Below, in pieces: positions 15,582-24,192 of a stretch of DNA of 64,000 bases (positions are counted from its first letter, which is position 1; each line of letters begins with the position of its first letter). Origin of the DNA: an uncultured Oscillospiraceae bacterium (GTDB lineage: Bacteria > Bacillota > Clostridia > Oscillospirales > Oscillospiraceae); contig CAKUED010000003.1 in assembly GCA_934646005.1 (NCBI GenBank), positions 94,296 through 158,295 of the forward strand, in the 5' to 3' direction. Under the pieces are notes generated by a model. It did no database searches. It worked only from the letters and a program-made list of their open reading frames with translations, and was not told the DNA's origin. The position numbers were made by a program, and so were the translations under genes.

Positions 15582-16694
15582 GTGCGCAGACAGCCCGATG
15601 AGATCCTTGCCGCGCTTGAGGGCGCGGGCTTTGCGGCGTATTACGTCGGCGGCTGCGTGCGTGACGCGCTGCTTGGACGCGAGACGCATGACTGGGACGT
15701 CACGACGTCCGCCCGCCCGGAGCAGGTGCTGGCGCTGTTTGACCATTGCGTGCCCACCGGCGTGCAGCACGGGACGGTGACGGTGCTGCTGCCCGGCACG
15801 CAGGCGGAAGTCACGACGTTCCGGCGCGACGGCGCGTATCTCGACAGCCGCCACCCGCGGGAGGTCTGCTTTGTGGACGATCTGCGTGAGGACCTGCTGC
15901 GCCGCGATTTTACGATCAACGCTATGGCGCGTGACCTGCGCGGGCGGCTTTTTGACGTGTCCGGCGGGCGGGAGGACCTGAAAAACGGCGTGATCCGCTG
16001 CGTCGGCGACCCCGCGCGGCGCTTTTCGGAGGATGCGCTGCGCATTCTGCGCGCATGGCGCTTTTCGGCGCAGCTCGGCTTTTGCATCGAGGACGCGACG
16101 CGGCAGGCGGCGCTGACGGGCGCGGCGGCGTGCGCGCGGCTCTCGCGCGAGCGCGTGCGGGACGAGGTGGAAAAGACGCTCCTTTCGCCGCGCCCGGAAT
16201 TGCTGCGGGAGATGATCGAGGCGGGAATGCTGGCGGCGTGCGGGCTGACGCACTGCCCGCCGCTGGACGGGCTCGCGGCGCTGCCCGCGGACGCGTCCCG
16301 CTGGGCGGCACTGAAGCTGCGTGCGCCGGAGTTTGACCCCGCCGCCATGCGCCTGCCGGCAAAGCTCTGCCGCCTCATCGAGTGCTCTGCCGCCGCGTAC
16401 AAGCCGCAGCCGAACGCGCTGGTGCTTAAGAAGCTCATCGCGCAGGAGGGCTGGGCAGTCGCGGAGGTGTGCGCGGAGCTTGCGGGTGCGCAGGCGCTTT
16501 TGGAAGGCGTCCGCGCGTCCGGCGACTGCGTGACGCTGCGGCAGCTTGCTGTGACGGGCGCGGACCTTCCGCAGCTCTCCGGCGCGGCGGTCGGCACAGT
16601 TTTGCACGCGCTTTTGCAGCACGTTCTGGCGCACCCGGAGGACAACACCCGCCCGCGTTTGCTCACGCTTGCAGAAAAAATCGCAAAAAAATAA
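15582..16694 (+). CDS. cca: CCA tRNA nucleotidyltransferase
   Basis: 370 residues starting with GTG 15582, AAAGGAG 8 bases upstream. Class II nucleotidyltransferase signature GGCVRDALLG then HDWDVTTSA, carrying the two catalytic aspartates, RRDFTINAMA, and the nucleotide-selecting DPARRFSEDALRILRAWRF. The C-terminal body and tail domains are present but short. The enzyme adds or repairs the 3' CCA end of tRNAs. The following gene is a tRNA. Confidence 0.95.
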   Translation: MRRQPDEILAALEGAGFAAYYVGGCVRDALLGRETHDWDVTTSARPEQVLALFDHCVPTGVQHGTVTVLLPGTQAEVTTFRRDGAYLDSRHPREVCFVDDLREDLLRRDFTINAMARDLRGRLFDVSGGREDLKNGVIRCVGDPARRFSEDALRILRAWRFSAQLGFCIEDATRQAALTGAAACARLSRERVRDEVEKTLLSPRPELLREMIEAGMLAACGLTHCPPLDGLAALPADASRWAALKLRAPEFDPAAMRLPAKLCRLIECSAAAYKPQPNALVLKKLIAQEGWAVAEVCAELAGAQALLEGVRASGDCVTLRQLAVTGADLPQLSGAAVGTVLHALLQHVLAHPEDNTRPRLLTLAEKIAKK

Positions 16695-16701
16695 TTTGCA
16701 G

Positions 16702-16730
16702 TTGATTTTTTGATTCGCAGGTGCTATAAT
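16702..16730 (+). promoter_or_regulatory. Promoter of tRNA-Val
   Basis: TTGATT (16702-16707), 17 bases, TATAAT (16725-16730) with an extended TGC before the -10. The tRNA begins 11 bases later. Confidence 0.85.
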
Positions 16731-16741
16731 ATCCGAGCAAC

Positions 16742-16818
16742 GGAGGCTTAGCTCAGCTGGTTAGAGCGCATGCTTCACACGCATGAGGTCACTGGTTCGA
16801 GTCCAGTAGTCTCCACCA
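16742..16818 (+). tRNA. tRNA-Val (anticodon CAC)
   Basis: 77 bases including an encoded CCA. Acceptor GGAGGCT pairs with AGTCTCC (one G-U). D-arm with GCTC/GAGC. Anticodon stem CATGC/GCATG encloses the loop TTCACAC, anticodon CAC reading GUG. T-arm ACTGG-TTCGAGT-CCAGT. The last 21 bases are duplicated 154 bp downstream. Confidence 0.95.
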
Positions 16819-16819
16819 T

Positions 16820-16856
16820 AAAAAGAACGGCTACCCAGCGGGTAACCGTTCTTTTT
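16820..16856 (+). terminator. First terminator behind tRNA-Val
   Basis: A 17-bp stem starting AAAAAGAACGG, loop AGC, ending in five T. It lies one base after the encoded CCA. Confidence 0.9.
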
Positions 16857-16876
16857 ATGGTATGGCATTCAGACTG

Positions 16877-16972
16877 CTGGACTCGAAAGGCGGCTCTTAG
16901 CAACGTGCCGGTGGCACGTTGCAACCGCCGCGGCTTTTTCCGCAGAAAAAGCGAGTCCAGTAGTCTCCACCA
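16877..16972 (+). repeat. Cruciform-forming cassette ending in a copy of the tRNA-Val 3' end
   Basis: Outer arms CTGGACTCG (16877-16885) and CGAGTCCAG (16952-16960) pair. Inside are a GGCGG/CCGCC stem carrying the hairpin GCAACGTGCC-GGT-GGCACGTTGC (16900-16922) and a second hairpin GCTTTTTC-CGCA-GAAAAAGC (16933-16952). The right end, 16952-16972, is a 21-base exact copy of tRNA positions 16798-16818, including CCA. The layout resembles a footprint of integration at a tRNA 3' end, or a small tRNA-targeted element. Confidence 0.75.
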
Positions 16973-17007
16973 AAATCGGCGATCTTCGCAAGAAGGTCGC
17001 CGATTTT
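16973..17007 (+). terminator. Second terminator, behind the duplicated tRNA end
   Basis: A 14-bp stem AAATCGGCGATCTT (16973-16986) with 16993-17006, then TTTT. It follows the copied CCA directly, just as the first terminator follows the real tRNA. Confidence 0.85.
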
Positions 17008-17046
17008 ACTGACTACTTCTTCACTATTCACTCTTCACTAAAAAAC

Positions 17047-17076
17047 ACGGCAGAGCCTCAATCGGGGCTCTGCCGT
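17047..17076 (-). terminator. Terminator of the ABC/DUF5107 operon
   Basis: An 11-bp stem (ACGGCAGAGCC with its complement) directly after the minus-strand stop at 17088, with a T-rich tract on both sides. Confidence 0.85.
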
Positions 17077-17087
17077 TTCGTTTTTCT

Positions 17088-19109
17088 TTAGCTATCCGCA
17101 GTTACAGGTAAATCTGTCTCGTCGTGCATTCTGAAATCGAGCTTGTAGGGCGCTTCCAGGCTGTCTGCGTCCGGGATGCCTTTGGCGCGCTGGATGGCGT
17201 ACCACAGATCGGTCACGCCGGTGTCGCCCTCCCGAATGTCCGGGATCACGAGCCCGCCGTCCTGCATCAGAATTTCCTCCGCCGCATCCGTCTGTCCCAA
17301 AGCGAACAGCGCCTTGGCGCGCAGGAAGCTGCACCGCGCGTCGCTTCCCTGCGCCAGCTCCGCGACCTCGCGGTACGCGCCGCACGAAAGCAGCAGCGAG
17401 AGAAGACTTCTGCGCAGCCCCGGCTGCTCCGGGTGCATTCGCAGGGCGCGCAGCGCGTGGCGGCACGCGTCCTCGCGCAGGTTTTTCTGGAAGCAGACCT
17501 CTGCCAGCGCCGTCAGCGCCCACGGCGTGGGCGTAAGCTGGACGGACTGCTCCAAAAAGCGCTTTGCCTTGCTCCAGTCGCGGCGCGCCGCCGCCATCGT
17601 ACCGAGCTGAAGCCCGGTCCACCAGCTCGCGCCGTTGCGGCGGGCATACTGCTCCAGCAGCTTCCGCCACGCATCATCCGCCATATACGATTCCGGCGGC
17701 TGCTGCGGATCGACGGGCAGCGTCGGCTGGTTATCCAGCACTGCAAGCCACGGCGCTGCCGCGCGCTGCAGGTCTGGGGCGTTTTCGCTGGAGAGCGGAC
17801 GGAAGTCCAGATGCTCCGGCAGAAAGTGCTCGCCCACCTCCTGAAGCTGCCGCCGCTCCTCGAGCCAGCCGAAGCAGCTCCCGTCCATGCGCTTTTCCGC
17901 GCGGCTGCAGGCAAGGCTTCTTGTCTCGCGCAGCTCCTGTTCCAGCCCGACATACTCCGGCGTCTGCTGCAAGGTCTCGCAGACTGCCGCGTCCGCGTCG
18001 TCAAAATCGCCGCGCAGTCTGCCGTTGTCGTCATTCATTGCGCCGTACAGCTCGATCCACTCCCAAACAGCGTTGGGACGCATGGGCACGCAGCCGTACT
18101 GCGTTTTCAGGATACCCGCCTGAATTTCGCAATAGTTCCCGCCGTGCTCCGTCAGGTGCTCCTGCCAGTGACCGCCGCCCTGGCTCTGTCCCCAGACGAA
18201 GAGCTTTCGCCCGCAGAGGCGGGACGTCGATGCCTGAAGCAGCGCCGGTGCGTCTGTCTGCGCATAGCAGACATAGTGCGGCTTTTGCGGGTCAAGGTCG
18301 TAGAAATAGTCCCGCGCAACGGGCGTGCGCACCGGGTATGACACGTCCTGCCCGCGCAGATACGGCATCGGCGGCTTTTGCAGCGTGCCGTTCAGATAGA
18401 CATACGCCGCGCGGGCGGGCACGATCACACGGTTCTCCGCCGCCTGCGGGACGGCGATGTTGCTCCACCAGTACATCGGGATCTGGCGGCTGCGCAGGTT
18501 CGTGATCCGCATCCGGCAGTGCAGGAAGCGTCCGCCGGGCGGGATGTAGAAATCCATCTGGTAGCAGATGCGGCGGATGCGTTCATACTCGTACATCCGC
18601 AGGACCTGCATCCGCTGCCCGTTTACGGTCTGCTCCAGAACGGCGGTGTGCAGCGGTGAGCAGGTAAACGGGCTGTGCCCGACGATCCCGGCGTTCCACT
18701 CCACGCCGCCGCTGAACCACGCGCTGCGCTCGGCAAGGTTGCAGAAGCGGATGGCGTCGTTCGTATAAAGCAGGTTTTTGCCGCTTTTCTTGTCCGTCAG
18801 CCGCCAGAGGCGTCCGCCGAGCTCCGGCAGAAATACTGCGCGCAGCGCTTCGTTTTCTACAATGGCGACGCGGTACGGCAGCCACTCGAGCGTGCGGTCA
18901 TAGTCGTCCTGCGGCAGATACGGCAGGATGCCGGGGATCTGCCCGTAGCCCACAAAAACGCCCTCGCTGTCAAAGCTGTGCTCGCGCGTGCGCTTTTGCA
19001 CGCCGCGCGTTGCAAGCAGCGGCGGCGCGCCGCAGGCAGGTCCGAGTCTTGCGCTGCGCAGAAGCTCCGTTTTGATCGTCACGGTCGAAGCGTGTTGATT
19101 TGTGTTCAT
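17088..19109 (-). CDS. DUF5107 carbohydrate-related protein with TPR tail
   Basis: 673 residues. Residues about 70-370 form the DUF5107 beta-sandwich (LPYRVAIVENEALRAVFLPELGGRLWRL, WFSGGVEWNAGI, FHCRM-like strands, YWWSNIAVPQ), which is related to galactose-mutarotase-fold proteins. The C-terminal 200 residues are alpha-helical TPR-like repeats. No signal peptide is present. Family members occur beside sugar ABC transporters and are thought to act on glycans or sugars, but no reaction is established. It is the last gene of the operon behind two sugar permeases (12-base gap). Confidence 0.82.
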   Translation of the reverse strand: MNTNQHASTVTIKTELLRSARLGPACGAPPLLATRGVQKRTREHSFDSEGVFVGYGQIPGILPYLPQDDYDRTLEWLPYRVAIVENEALRAVFLPELGGRLWRLTDKKSGKNLLYTNDAIRFCNLAERSAWFSGGVEWNAGIVGHSPFTCSPLHTAVLEQTVNGQRMQVLRMYEYERIRRICYQMDFYIPPGGRFLHCRMRITNLRSRQIPMYWWSNIAVPQAAENRVIVPARAAYVYLNGTLQKPPMPYLRGQDVSYPVRTPVARDYFYDLDPQKPHYVCYAQTDAPALLQASTSRLCGRKLFVWGQSQGGGHWQEHLTEHGGNYCEIQAGILKTQYGCVPMRPNAVWEWIELYGAMNDDNGRLRGDFDDADAAVCETLQQTPEYVGLEQELRETRSLACSRAEKRMDGSCFGWLEERRQLQEVGEHFLPEHLDFRPLSSENAPDLQRAAAPWLAVLDNQPTLPVDPQQPPESYMADDAWRKLLEQYARRNGASWWTGLQLGTMAAARRDWSKAKRFLEQSVQLTPTPWALTALAEVCFQKNLREDACRHALRALRMHPEQPGLRRSLLSLLLSCGAYREVAELAQGSDARCSFLRAKALFALGQTDAAEEILMQDGGLVIPDIREGDTGVTDLWYAIQRAKGIPDADSLEAPYKLDFRMHDETDLPVTADS

Positions 19110-19121
19110 CTGTCCGCTCCT

Positions 19122-19967
19122 TTATCCCTTGATGCCGCCGATGGTGATGCCGGACGTCAGCTTGTTCTGCACCAGCGCATAGAAGATCATGGTCGGCAGC
19201 ATGACGATCACAAGCCCCGCGAACATCGCGCCCCAGTCGGTGGCGTAGCGCTGCATCTCCATCAGGTTTTTGAGTCCCACGGAGAGTGTGCGCTTTTCGG
19301 GCGTGGAAAGGAGCGTCAGCGCCAGCGTGTATTCATTCCAGTAGCTCATGAAATTGAACATGGCAACGGTGATGATGCCGGGCTTGCACATGGGCAGCAC
19401 GATGCGCAGCATCGTGGAAAAATACCCGCAGCCGTCGATCCGCGCCGCTTCCTCATATTCCCTGGATATGCTCTTCATAAAGCCGGAGAGCAGGTAAATG
19501 CTGAACGGCAGCGTCTCCGCCGCGTACACGACGCACAGCATCGCGCGGTTATCCAGCGCGTGCATATCCTTGAGCTGCAAAAACAGCGGCACAACGATGT
19601 AGCTCGTATTGATAAACAGTCCTGCCAAAACTGCCAGATTCAGCAGCCGCGAGCCCACGAAGCGAAAGCGCGAGAGCGCATACGCCGCCGGAATGCCGAA
19701 AACAAACAGCAGCGCCATCGAGCCGACCGTGATCATCACGGAGTTGAGCAGGTAATCGCCCATGTTTGCCTTCTGGAAGGCGTTGACGTAGTTTTGCCAT
19801 TGCAGCGACTGCGGCAGCGCCCAGGGGTCGGTCAGATATTCCGCGCTGGTTTTGAAGGATGAGATGATCGCCCACGCGATCGGGATCACCACGATCGCCG
19901 TGACCAGCAGAAATACCAGGCGCATGAGGCCGCTGGATGCCGAGGTTTTGAGTTTGTTGATATTCAT
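19122..19967 (-). CDS. Carbohydrate ABC transporter permease (MalG-type)
   Basis: 281 residues with six membrane segments. The EAA loop that docks on the ATPase is EEAARIDGCGYFSTMLRIVLP, and the protein ends with the family's GIT.GG.KG tail. It pairs with the MalF-type permease 16 bases upstream to form the membrane channel of a CUT1 sugar importer. No ATPase is encoded nearby; CUT1 systems often share a distant MsmK-type ATPase. Confidence 0.92.
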   Translation of the reverse strand: MNINKLKTSASSGLMRLVFLLVTAIVVIPIAWAIISSFKTSAEYLTDPWALPQSLQWQNYVNAFQKANMGDYLLNSVMITVGSMALLFVFGIPAAYALSRFRFVGSRLLNLAVLAGLFINTSYIVVPLFLQLKDMHALDNRAMLCVVYAAETLPFSIYLLSGFMKSISREYEEAARIDGCGYFSTMLRIVLPMCKPGIITVAMFNFMSYWNEYTLALTLLSTPEKRTLSVGLKNLMEMQRYATDWGAMFAGLVIVMLPTMIFYALVQNKLTSGITIGGIKG

Positions 19968-19983
19968 AGCTTCCGCTCCTCCG

Positions 19984-20880
19984 TCAGTCGTCGCGCTTTG
20001 TCAGAAGGTTAATGACCAGCGCCAGCACCAGCGAGAACACAAAGATCACCGCTGCCACCGCCATGGCGTAGCCGAAGTTCGAGCTGGTGAACGCCTGCCG
20101 GTACATATACGTCAGCAGCACGTCGCTCTTGCCGTTCGGACCGCCGTTGGTCATCACGCTGACGAACAGGAAGCTGAGGTTCATCGTCGCCGTGATGAAG
20201 AAGATCAGCGTGATACGGACGATCTCCCACATCATGGGCAGCGTGATGGTAAAAAACTGCTGGCGCCTGGACGCGCCGTCCAGCTCCGCCGCCTCATACA
20301 GCTCGGGCGAGATCGAATCCATGCCCGCGATATACATGACCATGTAATAGCCGAACGCCTGCCAGACCATCGCCGCCGTCACCGCGCCGAGAACGGTCTT
20401 GCTCTCGCCCAGCCACGCGTGCGTCCAGTTTCCAAGCCCGACGGCGCTTAAAAACGAGTTCAGAATGCCGGTATCCGGCGCGTAAATATTGCGGAACAGC
20501 GTGCCGATGACAACGATCGACAGCACGTTCGGGAAGAAAAACAGCACGCGGTAGACATTGCGCTCGCGCAGCTTTGTGCGCGTCAACGCATACGCCAGAA
20601 ACAGCGAGATCACCAGCGTCACGGCGGAGCTCACGAGCAGGAAATAGACCGTGTTGCCGAACGCGTCCCAGAAATGGTCATCTTTAAACAGGCGCGCAAA
20701 ATTGTCGAAGCCGACAAATTCTTTATTTAACGACAGTCCGCTCCAGCGGAAGCCGGCGTTTACGAAGATCTTCACGCTCGGATAGAGCATAAAAACCGCG
20801 TAGATCACAACAAACGGCACCAGGCAGTACAGCAGGAAGCCGGTTTTTTGCCATTTTGGATGATGGAGAATCTTTTTCAA
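19984..20880 (-). CDS. Sugar ABC transporter permease (MalF-type)
   Basis: 298 residues. Six membrane segments, EAA motif YEAAELDGASRRQQFFTITLP near residue 200 and a C-terminal FSLVLALVINLL helix. First intact gene of the importer operon. The binding-protein gene expected in front of it survives only as a 3' fragment, and the operon promoter is probably lost with it. A hairpin (20927-20959) separates the remnant from this gene. Confidence 0.92.
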   Translation of the reverse strand: MKKILHHPKWQKTGFLLYCLVPFVVIYAVFMLYPSVKIFVNAGFRWSGLSLNKEFVGFDNFARLFKDDHFWDAFGNTVYFLLVSSAVTLVISLFLAYALTRTKLRERNVYRVLFFFPNVLSIVVIGTLFRNIYAPDTGILNSFLSAVGLGNWTHAWLGESKTVLGAVTAAMVWQAFGYYMVMYIAGMDSISPELYEAAELDGASRRQQFFTITLPMMWEIVRITLIFFITATMNLSFLFVSVMTNGGPNGKSDVLLTYMYRQAFTSSNFGYAMAVAAVIFVFSLVLALVINLLTKRDD

Positions 20881-20926
20881 TCAGGTCACCTCTTCTATGC
20901 CGCGCACACACGCGCGCGGCAGACAG

Positions 20927-20959
20927 AGAGCGGCTATGGGCGCATCCCATAGCCGCTCT
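20927..20959 (-). terminator. Intercistronic hairpin upstream of the sugar permease genes
   Basis: A 14-bp perfect stem with loop CGCAT, about 10 bases after the stop of the binding-protein remnant and without a strong T run. Such hairpins between binding-protein and permease genes commonly stabilise or attenuate the message. Confidence 0.6.
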
Positions 20960-20967
20960 TGGGATGG

Positions 20968-21120
20968 TTATTTCTCGCCGGTCAGCTTTGCGAGGTTCAT
21001 CAGTGTCTGCGCAAGCTCGGCACGCGTAGCGCTGCCGGCAGGATCGATCCTGCCGCCGCCCTTGCCGCTCATCAGTCCGGCTGCCTTTGCCCAGGACAGC
21101 GCGTCGCGGGCATAGGTGCT
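20968..21120 (-). pseudogene. 3' remnant of a surface protein with an SLH domain, probably the sugar-binding protein
   Basis: Minus-strand frame ending in TAA at 20968-20970. The peptide STYARDALSWAKAAGLMSG, then RIDPAGSATRAELAQTLMNL, is the end of an SLH motif (YARDAL.WA...GL.SG / TRAE.A). Only about 49 codons remain; upstream the frame meets TAG inside the histidine kinase sequence. The position, first in a CUT1 permease operon, suggests a solute-binding protein anchored by SLH, but no binding-protein sequence is left to prove it. Confidence 0.65.
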
Positions 21121-22510
21121 GATCCTGACGCGCGACAACGAGACGATCTACTCCATGAGCCGTCTGGTCAGCAGCCCCGCGCGCGAGGCGGCGCAGCAGT
21201 CGGACTATGAGCACATTGCCGGCTTTGAGGGCAACCGCCTCTGGTTCTTATCCGACGTGTTCCCCATGCAGACCGCCGTGCTCGCGCAGAAGGTCGCGCA
21301 CATCGGCACGGGCGAGGTGTATGGATACATTCTAATTTATATGGATACGTCGTTTCTCACGCTCTCGTCCGGGAGCGGAGCGACCGAATCACGCCATCTG
21401 ACGCTGGTCGATCCCTTCGGCAATGATCTGCGCTTTACGGGCGAGGATTATTCCGAGCAGGAGCTGCAATCGCTTCAGGCGATCACCCGCGAGCCGCAGC
21501 AGCAGGCGATGCGCGTATTCGCAGGCGATCCGCAGTTTTTCATCTGCTATTCCTCCGTGTCGAGCCTCGACTGGGTGCTGGTCTCGTCTACGCCGTATTC
21601 CTATCTGATGCAGCCGATCAGCGCCATGCGCTACAGCGCCGTTGCGCTGGTGTTTCTGCTTTTGATCCTGTGCCTGCTCATCTCCAGGATCATCATCGGC
21701 AGCATCACGCGTCCGCTCAACAACATGATCCAGTGCATCCGCGAGGCATCCGAAACGCGGTTTGAGCAGGAGCTCGTGGACAACGACCGCGACGAGTTGA
21801 GCTATCTTGCGCAGGCATACAACAGCATTTTCCGGCAGGTGCAGGAGCTGGTCGTGCAGATCCAGCGGGAGCAGGCGGGCAAGCGCAGCGCGGAGATCCG
21901 TATGCTGCAGGCGCAGATCAATCCGCATTTCCTCTTTAACACGCTTGACAGCCTGCGCTTTACCGCCATGATGAGCAACGCCAATTCCGTCAGCGACGGT
22001 CTGGCGGCGCTTTCGCACCTGCTGCGCAGCTCTATTTTGCAGGACGACCCGTTTATTTCCCTTGCCGAGGAGCTCTCCAACATTCAGGATTATCTGACCA
22101 TCCAGCGCATCCGGCAGGGCAGCAGCATCCTGCTGCAAACCGAGCTGGACGATGACGCGCCAAACGCGCGGATCATGAAGCTGCTGCTTCAGCCGATCGT
22201 GGAAAACAGCGTCATCCACGGGCGGCGGGATGAGGAGGAGCTGCTCATCACCGTCAGCGCCCGCCGGGAGGGAGATATGCTGCGCGTCATCATCCGCGAT
22301 AACGGCTGCGGCTTCGCGCCGCAGGAGGCGCTGCCCGGCGAGCGCAGCCATACGTTCGGCATCGGGCTTTCCAATGTGCGCGAGCGCCTTGCGCTGGAAT
22401 ACCGCGACCGCTTTACCTTTACGATCGACAGCGCGCCCGGGCAGGGCACGACTGTGACCATCACGCAGCCCTATGACCCCATTGCCGCCGCCCCGAAAAA
22501 GGAGTTCTGA
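21116..22510 (+). CDS. YesM-like sensor histidine kinase, N-terminally truncated
   Basis: About 464 residues remain, read from GTG 21116; the first ATG is 21155. The first membrane helix and most of the extracellular sensor domain are missing. The second membrane segment (AVALVFLLLILCLLISRIIIG), the HAMP region with TRPLNNMI, the His_kinase motif MLQAQINPHFLFNTLD with the phospho-His, N-box LLQPIVENSVIHG, and the G-boxes DNGCGFA and GIGLSNVRERL are present. With the YesN-type regulator 5 bases downstream it would control sugar import genes. No RBS or promoter is seen before the truncated start. Confidence 0.85.
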   Translation: MLILTRDNETIYSMSRLVSSPAREAAQQSDYEHIAGFEGNRLWFLSDVFPMQTAVLAQKVAHIGTGEVYGYILIYMDTSFLTLSSGSGATESRHLTLVDPFGNDLRFTGEDYSEQELQSLQAITREPQQQAMRVFAGDPQFFICYSSVSSLDWVLVSSTPYSYLMQPISAMRYSAVALVFLLLILCLLISRIIIGSITRPLNNMIQCIREASETRFEQELVDNDRDELSYLAQAYNSIFRQVQELVVQIQREQAGKRSAEIRMLQAQINPHFLFNTLDSLRFTAMMSNANSVSDGLAALSHLLRSSILQDDPFISLAEELSNIQDYLTIQRIRQGSSILLQTELDDDAPNARIMKLLLQPIVENSVIHGRRDEEELLITVSARREGDMLRVIIRDNGCGFAPQEALPGERSHTFGIGLSNVRERLALEYRDRFTFTIDSAPGQGTTVTITQPYDPIAAAPKKEF

Positions 22511-22515
22511 CGAGT

Positions 22516-24084
22516 ATGCTCTACCGCGTTTTAATTGTTGACGATGAAAAGATCGTGCGCATCGCGCTCAAGTCCATGCTGGACTGGGAGCAGGAGGGCT
22601 TTGCGCTCTGCGCCGTTGCCGGCAGCACGGATGAGGCGCTGCTGCTGATCGAAAAGCACCGCCCGCATCTGGTAATTACGGACATTGAAATGCCCGTGAA
22701 AAACGGTCTGGAGCTGATGACGCAGGCGCGCGCGAGCGGCTATATGGGCGAGTTTCTCGTCCTGACGAATCACCAGCGCTTTTCCTATGCCATTAACGCC
22801 CTGCAAAACAGCGCGCTGGATTACCTCATCAAAACCGACCTCAACCGTGACCGCCTGCGGGAGGCGCTGCGCGCCGCACGGCAGAAGATCATCGCGCGCC
22901 ACCCGCTCGACGAGGCGGACGCCGGTGCGCTTGCCGCCGATACGGACGCGGAGAGCGTCCGCACCTGCCTGCGCGCCGGTCCCAGCGGCGGGCTGTTCAC
23001 CACGCGCTACTGTTTTTTGTACATTTTCCTGCGCAGCCGCCTGTCCGGCGAAACGCTCCACATTCAGCCGGATACGCTGAAAAACATCGTCGGTGAGACC
23101 GGCGGCATCGGCGCGCAGCCTGTATTCACCCTGAGCTGCGACCGCTGCATCATCATGCTGCCCGCCGAGGATGCCGAGCGGCAGGCGCAGCAGCTCACCG
23201 CTTCGATCACGCGGCTGGTGCGGCTGTATATGAATATGGAGTGCAGCTTTCTCCTGACCGCGCCGGTCGGCAGCCATGAGGCGCTGACGCACGAGCTCGT
23301 GCTCTGCCGCAACGCCGAGTTTTTGAGCGTCTATTTCGGCTTTCAGACGCTGTTCCACGCCGCGAAGATCCGGGACTATACCGCCGAGCCGCCCGCGTTT
23401 CGCACGACGTTTCTGGTGCTCAAGTCCGCCATCGCCGCCAGCGATTACGCCGCCGCGGAGGCGCACTTTCACCAGTACCTGCTCATCTGCCGCGACAGCG
23501 GTGTCGATCCCGCGCGCACGGCGCAAAACAGCGTCGATCTGCAAAATCTCATTCTGATCGACAATTCCATCTGGATCGAAAACACCCCGCCGACGCACCC
23601 GGCGGAGCGCCAGCCCTACCGCACGCCCGTCACGCTGGCGGAGCACGAGCGCGCCATGCACCATGTGCTCCAGCTTGTGCAGAAAAGCCGCCCGAACTTT
23701 CTCTCGGGCAGCTACCGCCCGGAGATCCGCCAGATCTGCGGCTTTGTGCAGGAAAACGTCTGCTCGCACATCACGCTCAATACGCTCAGCCAGAGCATCA
23801 ACATGACGCCGAATTATATCAGCCGCCTGTTCAAGCTCGAAACGGGGCTGAATATCGTGCAGTATATCAATTACATGAAGCTGGAGCGTGCAAAGGACAT
23901 GCTGGCAAATACCGCCGACAGCATCAAGCTCGTCTCGCTGCACCTCGGCTTTGATGAGCCGTCCTACTTCAATAAGCTCTTCAATAAAACCTACGGCATG
24001 AACCCCACCGAGTACCGCAAGCTCCTCCAGCAATACGGCTACACCTCCTCCGCCCCGGCGGAAGCACCCCGAAATCCCAGCTGA
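22516..24084 (+). CDS. YesN-like response regulator with AraC-type DNA-binding domain
   Basis: 522 residues. Receiver domain at 1-120: acidic DDEK near residues 10-13, phospho-acceptor D in VITDIEMPVKNG, and K in DYLIKTD. A middle region of about 270 residues without clear homology follows. The C-terminal AraC pair of HTHs runs from about residue 420 (ITLNTLSQSINMTPNYISRLF and LGFDEPSYFNKLFNKTYGMNP). It forms a two-component pair with the upstream kinase and is expected to activate the neighbouring sugar ABC operon. Confidence 0.92.
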   Translation: MLYRVLIVDDEKIVRIALKSMLDWEQEGFALCAVAGSTDEALLLIEKHRPHLVITDIEMPVKNGLELMTQARASGYMGEFLVLTNHQRFSYAINALQNSALDYLIKTDLNRDRLREALRAARQKIIARHPLDEADAGALAADTDAESVRTCLRAGPSGGLFTTRYCFLYIFLRSRLSGETLHIQPDTLKNIVGETGGIGAQPVFTLSCDRCIIMLPAEDAERQAQQLTASITRLVRLYMNMECSFLLTAPVGSHEALTHELVLCRNAEFLSVYFGFQTLFHAAKIRDYTAEPPAFRTTFLVLKSAIAASDYAAAEAHFHQYLLICRDSGVDPARTAQNSVDLQNLILIDNSIWIENTPPTHPAERQPYRTPVTLAEHERAMHHVLQLVQKSRPNFLSGSYRPEIRQICGFVQENVCSHITLNTLSQSINMTPNYISRLFKLETGLNIVQYINYMKLERAKDMLANTADSIKLVSLHLGFDEPSYFNKLFNKTYGMNPTEYRKLLQQYGYTSSAPAEAPRNPS

Positions 24085-24091
24085 CCAGACA

Positions 24092-24119
24092 AACGCCCGC
24101 TCCAACAGGAGCGGGCGTT
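24092..24119 (+). terminator. Terminator after the response regulator
   Basis: A 12-bp perfect stem (24092-24103 with 24108-24119), loop AACA, then AAATTTT. Confidence 0.88.
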
Positions 24120-24139
24120 AAATTTTACACAATATAGAT

Positions 24140-24168
24140 TTTACTTATACGTCAACCTGCATTATACT
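24140..24168 (+). promoter_or_regulatory. Promoter of the chromate transporter pair
   Basis: TTTACT (24140-24145), 17 bases, TATACT (24163-24168), 24 bases before the start codon of the first chromate transporter gene. Confidence 0.7.
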
Positions 24169-24192
24169 GGTCACAGAATTGGGAGGTGTGCT

